This document shows, one piece after another, positions 46,581 to 56,500 of a DNA stretch of 64,000 bases (the stretch's first letter is position 1; every line of letters starts with the position of its first letter). Both the position numbers and the translations under genes were made by a program. The DNA is from Fratercula arctica (lineage: Eukaryota; Chordata; Aves; Charadriiformes; Alcidae): assembly GCA_947846985.1 (NCBI GenBank), contig CANTUZ010000004.1, positions 79,556,159 to 79,620,158 of the forward strand, read 5' to 3'. The notes beneath the pieces are model-generated. The model did no database searches, had not been told where the DNA came from, and saw only the letters and a program-made list of their open reading frames with translations.

Positions 46581-47423
46581 GATGTTGGGGCCCTGGAGGT
46601 AACTTGTGTGACCTCGATTGGCTCCTCTAGAAACAGCTTGAGGTGGCATCTCGGCGGAGCTCAGGGAGCTCGGGGAGGGTAGCGTGGTGGTGTGTCAAAG
46701 TAGAAAAAAATGTCTTCTCCTTAAGGTTAAAGACAGGTTCCTGCTACGAGTCACCTTGTAACTGTGTAATGTTAACATCTAAAAAACGCTCCCTAAAAGT
46801 CACAAGAGCATTTAGAAGTTGGCTTTACTTGTTGGCGCCTCTTATGCGCCAGAGCTGCCCTCAGCCCCTCGGGGAGAGCCTGTTCCGCCAGAGGAGCACA
46901 CGGGAGCCCGACATCGCCAGCGCTGCCCTTCGCCGCCCGTGGCTACGGGCCGAAGTACCAACTCTGCGGCCCCTCCAAAGGGCTGCATTTTTTTAAAAGC
47001 TATTTAGAGTGGCTTTCACGAGGAATATAAATGCCAGCAGCTGTTCGGGAGAGACAGTTCCCCCCTTTTAACTTACGCTTCGTTATTCTTTTTAGCCTGC
47101 GCAGCCGATTCCACGCAACACGAGCCATTAAATGTCACCTGAGTTACAGCCCCTCCAGAGGCAGTGCCCCCACACGGCGACCGGGGGGAGAAAAGTTCAG
47201 CAGCAACTCGAATAAAATGTCAAGCCCTGGACTTAAAATACGTAGTGAAGAAAACTGCAGAGTCGCGTTGTTACTTTTAGGACAGTTTTTCGTCTTTGTT
47301 TTCCAAATCTGGCAAGGTCACGCCGTCACCTCTGGCAACGCTCCAAGTGCAGAGGCCCCGGCTGGGGTTAGAGCTCTGAGGAAATCACGCACGAAGGTGG
47401 TACGAAAAAAAGCACAGTGACTT
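46581..47423. other. Intergenic DNA next to the NEIL3 3' end
   Basis: CpG-rich sequence with short open frames on the + strand and no recognisable protein family. Confidence 0.45.
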
Positions 47424-47439
47424 TTTATTCACTTTTATT
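47424..47439 (-). terminator. NEIL3: NEIL3 poly(A) signals (distal pair)
   Basis: TTTATT at 47,424-47,429 and 47,434-47,439 reads as two AATAAA hexamers on the - strand, about 400 bases past the NEIL3 stop codon. Confidence 0.5.
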
Positions 47440-47633
47440 AAATACACGTTTACATTTATGAGAAAGTCTTAACAATTTAAAATACTAATTTAGATTGTGA
47501 TCCAGTCTATAAATGACCTCTGTTTGGAAGTACGCAGTGCTGTCACACCTCAGTGACGTTTACGTAAGAAAAAGGTTCCATTTTTTTTCTTAGAAATATA
47601 ACCTTACGTCACAGTATATTGCACGCTGGCTGT

Positions 47634-47639
47634 TTATTT
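47634..47639 (-). terminator. NEIL3: NEIL3 poly(A) signal (proximal)
   Basis: TTTATT, i.e. AATAAA on the - strand, about 200 bases after the stop. Either this or the distal pair could end the mRNA. Confidence 0.5.
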
Positions 47640-47837
47640 CAAAAGAGCACGCAGCATACACGCCGTATTTAATTTTTATAGGACCACGTAAAATTACTCT
47701 TTACAAATCTGCTTGATGGGGTTGGAGCTATTTTAATGATTAACGAGCAAAGAGGGAAAAAGACAAAACAAACCATCAATGGCCGGGAAAGTCGTACGCA
47801 CTGAAGACGTCCTGAGGAGCAGACAAGGACATCAAGG

Positions 47838-48014
47838 TCAAGGGATGAGGGGCGTCCCTGGCCCGCTTCCTGCCCACTGGAAGAAGCCACACTGTTTCTC
47901 CTTCCCGAGAGGGCACACAAAAAAGTTCTTTCCGTTATTGGGACCCAGCTTCAACACGCTCTTCGTAACGCAGCGCTTGCCGTGGTTGCAAAAGGGGAAA
48001 TTCAGGTCAGCCCA
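47838..48014 (-). CDS. NEIL3: NEIL3 exon 10 (second GRF finger, stop)
   Basis: Acceptor tttcggcag|TGGGCTG, 58 codons and TGA. Encodes WADLNFPFCNHGKR and NNGKNFFVCPLGKEKQCGFF followed by QWAG. The protein ends ...PLIP, slightly shorter than I recall for human. Confidence 0.95.
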   Translation of the reverse strand, partial: WADLNFPFCNHGKRCVTKSVLKLGPNNGKNFFVCPLGKEKQCGFFQWAGSGPGTPLIP

Positions 48015-51000
48015 CTGCCGAAAGAAAGAGGGTTTAGGCCCCGCTTTAGCACACATGATGGCTGGGCATTCCGTAGCGTAAAATTGGGAACAGAAAGAGA
48101 TCTGCGGGGAGGCCCTAGAAGAAAGTCTTCCTTGTAGTTAATTTGATCTCTCTCATGATCAGCGATTACAGAGTTTTCCTTACCATTAATTGCAACCGCA
48201 CGCGCTTTAACTGGTGCAATTTGAATTCATGTGGACACAGAGTTGTCTGCAAATCAAAGCATTACAGGCACTACCGTCGTGAGTCCATGGCCCCAGTGGG
48301 ACGGTCGGGGTAGGTGCTGGTGCAGCAGTGGGGGCAGGTGGCAGAACCCTCATCCTTGGAGGTTTTCAAGACTTTTTGGCTAGACAGAAATGCGGCTGAC
48401 GGCTAGAGTTCGCCACAGCCCCGCTTCAAGCGAGACGTTGAGCTGAACAACTTGTACAAGTCCCCTCAAACCAACGCTTCTGCCACGGATCCGTTTTACA
48501 CCACCCGGAAGCAGGTGAAGAGCATTTGCGCAAGGAGGTGCCTTCTCAGCAGTAAGAGAAGTAACCAAAACCCGCCGTTATAACTACTGTTATGCTCTTA
48601 GTTTCAATTCAGTGTGCAAAAATATTCAAAATTACCCCAAAACTTTAAACGGGTCGGAACGGTCCCCAGTTACAGCTTACTGAGGCTGCAGGAACCAGCG
48701 CTCACTAGAAAACAGCCCCTGAAGCCTCATACGTACCTGAAAGTGGTGGCAGCGCGTTTCCCCGGGCAGGGGACAGGTGTAGAACCGCCTGCCCTTGTTC
48801 TCTCCCTCCTTTCTCACAACTCGCAGGCTGCAGAGGCGGCCGTGGCCGCTGCAGCGAGGGTGGGCCGCGCTCAGACCGCCAGCAGCGCCTGCCGCGTGGG
48901 CTCCAGGGGGGCTGTAACGAGAGGTTACACCACGAGTCCTGCGTAACGCTGACGGCATTACCGACACCGCGGCCAAAAAAAAAACCCCTCTCCCACCATG
49001 ACCGCAGCTCGCTCCTTGTAATTTCACACACAACAACAGCCCGGAAATTAACTTCTCCAGTGCGCCCCACTGCGCCTTTGCAGCGGAACGACGGCTAGTA
49101 GGGAGCAGAGCAGCCCCTGTGCTTTTCTTGCAGGTATTACCCCAGTTTCCCCCAGCGGTTTTAATCATTTCAAAGGACTCAAATTAATCTACGCAACAAA
49201 AATAAATATTCCCATGGTTATTACACTGCCCAGCCCAAATTCCAACATATTCTGATCTGCTCCGAGGGGGAAAGAGACCGATACCAAGCAATTAATCAGG
49301 CTGAAGGTACGTGTATGCGCCACAGAACACGCGGCCCCTCTCTTCGCTGAAGTCACAGTAATGCTCCAAGTGATATTTGGGTAAGAAGTAATGCAGCTGA
49401 GGGGGTGGAACAGCCTGCTCTGGATGGGATGAAGTTCCTTCCTTTCTTCCTCATCACTGAGACAATCTCTGGCCACTGAACGCAGCACGTTCAGCCATAA
49501 CGTGAGAATGCTGAATACCCTGCAGCGTATCATCTGTGCAATGGATTCAGAGAGCAGAAAGGGGGTGAGGAAAGCTTCGCCAAAGCAGTGAATGCAGCAG
49601 TGAGGAAACCTTAGTGAAAAAGGAAAAGATTCATTCGTTCATTCTTGTTAAATTATCAGCTTCGGGGTTTTATGTTCTCTTTTAGGTCTGGAAGATCGCA
49701 GTCCTGCAGACATCAGCAGGCTTCTTCCAACACCTCATTAAATCAAAAGAAAACCAACAAATTTTTGTTGGTTTTTGTTACGAAGTGTTTGGGATTGGGG
49801 TTTTCTTGTTTTTTGTTTTTCTTTCTAAACATTTAAGTTGACGACTTGCTGGAACTACCGGTTACCGCGATTGATACAGTCTCATTTCTTCTTTGCGCTC
49901 CTCTGTACTCTCAGTTATCCTCCTCCATCCTCAGTGCTCTACCGCGACAGCAAGAACGTACGTTCCTAGAGCCTACCCTGCCCGGCCAGCGAGATCCTGC
50001 CTCAAAACTGGTGCTTCAACAGCGCCAGAAACACCTTCTGTATTTCAGAACAGACACGCCAGCAAGAATTTTGTAGCCTGTCGTTACTATTCCACGTTCC
50101 CCCGGCATCATTTACCCTGCAAGTGACCCCTCCCTCGCGCTCCCCTTACTGTTGCGTGCGGCTGCCCAGCTTTTCCCTGACGGCACTAACAGGTTCTCGC
50201 ATTTCTCTTAATTAGGCAACGGATGGGTCTGAGTGGGGCTGTGTAAATAAAAATCCAGGCTAGGGAGAGCGCTGAAGCAGCTGGAGATAGGAAGGGGAGG
50301 CAAGTTAAGAGAAAATAGCGCTGGGAGGTTCATCAAGGTACCTGCACAGAGCTTTGTATCCTGGAAGGATGCTGAAATCTGCTGGTTGACAAGTAACTTT
50401 AATTAGAACATATTCATTCAGCTTCCTTCCTTTTGTCATCTCTCACAATGGCTTCAAGATCCGTAAGCAGATGGCACCTGCAGCGCCAAGATCAGACAAC
50501 TCCTCAGGCAGAACCGCTGACCTAGTCGAGCTGTCCTGTCCCAGGGGAATAACCGAACCATCCGCAGCTGTTCGCTCAAGAGCAGCGCTGCCCAGATGCC
50601 AAAATCGGGCCTTTGCCGGTGACAGCCTGGGTCATTCAGTGCCCTTGAAATCTGAGTGGAATTTTAGTTGCTCAAGAATAAGGTACCTCTGGCAGAAATC
50701 CAAAGCCAACAGTGTCGGAACCCAACAGCACAATATTCCATTAATGCTCAGGGATAACGTTGGTTGATAGGATTATAAAAAGACTCGTTTACATTGTAGA
50801 ATACGCACCTGATTGCGGTATTATATTGGTGAACAGAAGGTACGTGATCCGTTTTCTGTTTCTTCTGGATGTGTCTGAAAGCGGGAGGTTGCTGCGAGGA
50901 GGACAAGGCCACTGAACAATCCGTGTCTCTGCCTCCCCCGGGCCAGCAGACATCGGCTTGGATTTGACTAGAATTGCTTTTCGGGGCAACACGCTGAGAG

Positions 51001-53522
51001 CGTCCGTCGAGTATTTGGGTATCGTTTCTCACGTCAGCTTTGTTACCGAGGTCTGTTAAGACAAGAGTTGTAGTTCCAAATGCCGCTTTCCTATTGATCT
51101 TTATTTCCGTGCTGGGTTTTCCGAAATCATTACAAGGATATTTCATTAAGTTTGTGTTAAAGGCTGCAGAATCTTCAACATTCTCTGTCTTTGGAACTAC
51201 GGAAAAATAAGTTATTGGTTATAATCCTTTTATGCAGAGTGTTTCTGATTTCGTATCATATTTCTGATCTGTATTCGTAAGTCATCATACAGGCAGTGAA
51301 AGAGTAAATTTACTGTTCCATCTTGGAAGATCTCAAAACCTGTCACAGACCAGAGACAGCACCAAACTTCTTACAATAAAAAAAGCTCAAGCGCTTTTGG
51401 AGTCACGTACAATATGCATTTCGAGATAACATTAGTATTGCTTGAACAGGATCAGATGCGAATAGTACTCTGTAAATGAAAGCTAGTGGAGAATTAACCA
51501 GACAAGACTGAATTTGGCCCAAATACAGGGATTACAATATTTAAATTTTTCAAAATAACCTCGTGTAACTCCCAGCTCTGGAGCTGGCAGGGTATGGTAC
51601 CTCCAGCAGCAATATATTATCCATTTTTAAGTATTGTTTTACCAGGAATATTCCTTTTTAGTGCTTTCAGGGTTCCCGTCCCTTCCAAACATTGTGTGCA
51701 TCCGAACGTACCAATCCCTAACCGCAAGAGCCTTGAGAAGCCGGCGGTTCAGACATTTACTTTGCATTTATTTCCTGACATAAACAGTACGTTCCTCCGC
51801 AGAATCAGAGGCCTGCCCAGTGGGCAATAATCATTCCAAAAGAGCGGGCATAATTTATTAATGCCAGGTTAATAAATAAAGAGCCTGTAGGTAATCTTTC
51901 CTGAGAAAAGTGTGAAAAGAAGAACTTTATGGGGTCCCTGCATGCAATCTTTGTTAAGTAACTGTGAAGCCGTAGTGCTCAGGAACAGAGTCTGTCATTT
52001 TCTACCGTCTCCTCCTACGTCTTCCCTCCATACAAGGAAGAGGGAATTAAGCAGGAGAAAAATAATAGTGTCATAGAATGGTTTGGGTGGGAAGGGATTT
52101 TAAAGCCCACCCAGTGCCACCCCCTGCCCTGGGCAGGGACACCTCCCACCAGCCCAGGTTGCTCCAAGCCCCGTCCAACCTGGCCTTGAACCCCTCCAGG
52201 GATGGGGCAGCCACAGCTTCTCTGGGCAACCTGGGCCAGGGGCTCACCCCCCTCACAGCAAACAATTTCTGCCTCAGATCTCATCTCAGTCTCCCCTCTG
52301 TCAGTGTAAAACCCTTCCCCCTCGTCCCATGGCTCCCCTCCCTGATCCAGAGTCCCTGCCCAGCTTTCCTGGAGCCCCTTTAGGGACTGGCAGGGGCTGG
52401 AAGGTCTCCCCGGAGCCTTCTCTTCTCCAGGCTGAACCCCCCCAGCTCTCTCAGCCTGTCCTCACAGCAGAGGGGCTCCAGCCCTCCCAGCATCTCCATG
52501 TCCCCACTCCAACAGGTCCATGTCCTTCCTGTGCTGAGGGCTCCAGAGCTGGACACACTATACAGTTTAAGACAAGACAGTTTCCATGATTGTCTGTGCA
52601 AGATTTCCCCAAAATCTGACTTTAAGTTAGCTAAAGTTATATAAATTCAATTCCCAATGAGACACTTCTACAGTTTGCATCAAAACGCCCGTTCGCAGCA
52701 GAGGTTCCGGACAACCTTTCAATACCTTCAGGCCTCGAAGTCAAACAGGCATCACAGATTTCAGCAGAAGGCTTGTTTATTAGGGTACAGCGCACACACG
52801 TCCACTCCTCTTCGGCTTTCTCCGCGACGTGTTCATTAGAACATGACCCCCTGCCATATGCCCAGCCAATTAGGCTATTTCTAGTTGGCAGTTTGCTGCG
52901 AAACAAAAGAATGATGTTAGTCTTCTGTGACGTTTCTTCTCCAATTTGCCTTACACCACTAGGCGCGGGGAGGCACGGGGCTAGAGAACAAGTGTTACGC
53001 TGCCTATCAGAGCCTGGACAGCATGTCATCGTTACAGTTTGATTATTTTTGTTTTCTTTACCTCAAGGGAAAACCTTTCCCCACGCCGCAGAAGTAATAC
53101 AAATAAAAATATTTAAACGAAGCCCGAGAGAAAGTTACTAATTAACTGATGTGCTCTCCAGCACAATGCCCCAGCCTCTTTCAAATTCCCTGCCATTTTC
53201 AAGTACTGCAGCAAGAAACCTGGCGAGAAAGGGGGAATTTTTCAGTAATTTCCCCCCATCCCTCCTACAGAACACTTAATAACAAATGCGTTACTGGATG
53301 AAGAACTGTTCAGAAGCCGAACTACAGAAAGCCACACAGTCTAACAAACACTTTTTTTTTTTTTTCCTCTCATTTAAATGGCACCCTTCGGACCCCTTTG
53401 TTATCGGAACAGCCAACGCAACCGAAAACCTTAAAAGTGAGAAAGTCTTTCCTGTGTGTCACCATTTGCTGCAAAGCCTTTTAACGTGTAGGAGCCTGTT
53501 CAGAATTAAGGATTTTGCTTTT

Positions 53523-53553
<31 letters not shown>

Positions 53554-56500
53554 GTGCCTTTTTTCTCCTCATCAGAAAGAGTTCAGGCATGTCCTAGCTG
53601 TGACTGGTGAGCCAAAGCTGTACTCCAGACACCGCTATAGATTTAATTTTATTTATTTTCGTGTAAATTATAATACCTCCTATGTTATACACTGATTTAG
53701 AATCAAAGTCACTATTTTACAGTCACTACGTGTTACCAAGGACTGATTTTGTCATGCTATCTAAACATTGTTAGCATGCTAAATGTAACTCAAACTTATG
53801 CGTTCAGTGAGATACGTGTGTAATTTTTTAAGTACAATGGTTGATAAACCATCGAGCATTCTTCTCCATAGCTTTTGTGGAATTACGCACCTTTTGGGGA
53901 CGTCTTTTTTAGTCCTAAGAATTTAAGCACTTCAGTTAATAACACAAATGCTGTACTTGGGAACTGTTGTGACGCTCCTTAGAACTATTACTTATTCCAT
54001 AATCATCACTCTCCTTAACAGGCTGGATTTCTAAGATAATGGTAGGGATATCCACTACCTACCACATCTCTACCGCAGGAAAACTGAGGAGGATAATGAG
54101 AACTGCTGACATACCAGAGATCCTGCGCTGTCAAGAGGCAGAACAGACATTACAGGAGCACTCACCAAAATGCTGTGGCTAGATAACAAAACAGCCCGAC
54201 CAGACGTGTTAAAAATGGGTATTTTCACATCATCAGTTCAGTTGTTCTACTCAGCTATCAAAGACACAGCACTAGACTGAATATATTCACAGCATGGCGT
54301 GTTTCAGAGTTAATTCCATGTCATCTGTCACATGTCCCGTGTCCCCCTGCCCCGTCCCCATTTTGGAACATGAAATAGAGGGGGAAAGTGTATTTTAAAG
54401 ATTCAAGGTACATTTGAATTTGTTGAGGTAGCTTATAATGGGTATTTTCTTCATTTTTCAGTTGAGCAAAATCACAAGCTACTTGACTTGACCCAAGAAC
54501 CACTGGGTTAAATTCTAGTTTGTGATCTGTAGCGAGTCAGTCTGATCTCAGGGGCTCCTTTCAGCCTTCAAAGGTGAAAAGCTCTGAATGGCAGATAAAC
54601 CGCTGGAGCTAAAGGTACTTTTATTTGGTAACAGCTACTGCTTAATAGGAAACAGAGCAGTGGAACACAGAGACCTGACCATTAGGATGAGGACAGCACA
54701 AGAAGAGACCATTTTATTTTATAGCTACCATTACCACGTTTTTCACTGAAATATACCACTGTTTAATTAGTTGTTAAAAAAAAAAAAACCAACCCCAAAA
54801 CAAAAAAAAAAAACAAAAAACACATCAAAGAAAAAAAAATGAACAAACCCCCTAATCACTACTTGTTCTAGAACAGAGAGAGAAAGGTATTTTTTTTCCT
54901 TGCATCATTTTCTAGTTATCTGACTCAACGGAACACTGCTGTCTTCCTACCCTTCTGCCCAACAGTTCGCATTATTACTTTCTGAAAATACAGCAGATTG
55001 GGGTTATCAGCATGTGAAATATTTATCTTCCACGCTGGAATTTTCTATATTTGATCTGTACTCAAAGGTGATTTTGAAGCTTTAACCAAAATCCCTTCAG
55101 CCGTCTCAATCTTGAAAGAAGGTTGGAGGTGGGAGAGGGATTTGTATGTTCTGTAAATCTTACCTAAAAAAATATATATGCACGCACATACACGCTAATG
55201 AAGGCAAAGTTTGCAAAGCAAAGCAGTACCTTCTATTAGACTGACAGAGCTCAGAATAAAAAGGCAAGATTCTGAAACCTCAGATGAAAACTTTCAAGAA
55301 TAACTTCGGTACGTTAAGAGCCTGAACAAGGTGCTTTTGGAACTTTTACCTTTTGACCCTTTGTGACATCGAACACATCTCGTGCTTTCCTCAAATAAAA
55401 GGAGGAAAGCTGCTGCTACACAATTTATGTGGCACACCTGAAGTAAAGCCTTTCCAAACGCGATAAGGAGGAAGAAAGAAAAAAAGTCCCAAACCCTACA
55501 ATATTTGCTGCACTCTGAATTTACCGAAGTTTTAGTTATCCTCAGAGTAACTCTACAGCCAGAACAAAATTGCATAGATGGAAAGCTATCTAGATATTCC
55601 AGGACTGAAGGGGATATCCTATGAAAAGAAATTATAATTCCTACATTGGATTAGAATAATAGCTTTTTCACAACAGGCGGGGCCTTCGAAAGAAATAGTG
55701 TCAAAGAATCAAAGCTTTTAACTGTTTTTAAATACCAATGGCCAAAACATTTTTCTTTTGCAAATGCACAAGGATCCGTTCTACTTGAGAAGTGACGTCC
55801 TCTTACTGTAACAGCACTTGGAGGACAGCAATGCTTTGAAGTGGTATAAAGTTACCGTCATACCTCGCGTGGACAAGCTGGGGATCCGCCTTTTGACACC
55901 GGGAGCAGAAGTAAGTCATCCTGCTGTTCTCTCCTAAACGACACGCAGTGATCTTCCCGCTGCACTGGCCGCAGCTCGGGCGCTTGTATACTTTGTAGTG
56001 TTTGTAGAGCGGAGACCCAGTTTTGCGGCACTAAAACGGAACGTGTTTAAAACCCAAGTTACAGACTCGGTATAAATTTTATGTCAGTCCCTCTGCAGTT
56101 CAACCGAAGCAAAAATAAAAAACCCCTATGTAAACTGACAGCTCAGAGACTATATAAAGATATTTAAGGCACACTCATACTGGCTATCATCTGTATTTCA
56201 TATTATTTTATGAAAAGAACTGACTTTAGATCAGGTATAATAGTGTCTGGAATTCTCCACATAATGAAATAAACGACACAAGACAAAAAAATCCATACTG
56301 ATACGGTGCTGAAAGCTGATGTTTAAGCAAACTATTAAACAAATTACATTTTTAACCGTCATGATTGAAAGACAGTATTTAGGAAAGTCAGGTGCCCTCC
56401 TCCTAGCCTACAAAAAAAATATATAATTTAGCTCCTTGCCTTTCATAAACACCAAGAGAAACAGACAAGAATTTCACTGCTGCTGTTCATTTCTCTGCAT

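Noticed and set aside
49189..49533. 114-codon - strand frame inside NEIL3 intron 8
   Set aside because: Lies between exons 8 and 9 in the wrong place for a conserved domain and resembles no protein family.
52065..52561. ATAGTGT at the left and ACACTAT at the right edge of the CR1 in NEIL3 intron 7
   Set aside because: They are inverted, not direct, and the right copy lies in ordinary CR1 sequence, so this is not a target-site duplication.
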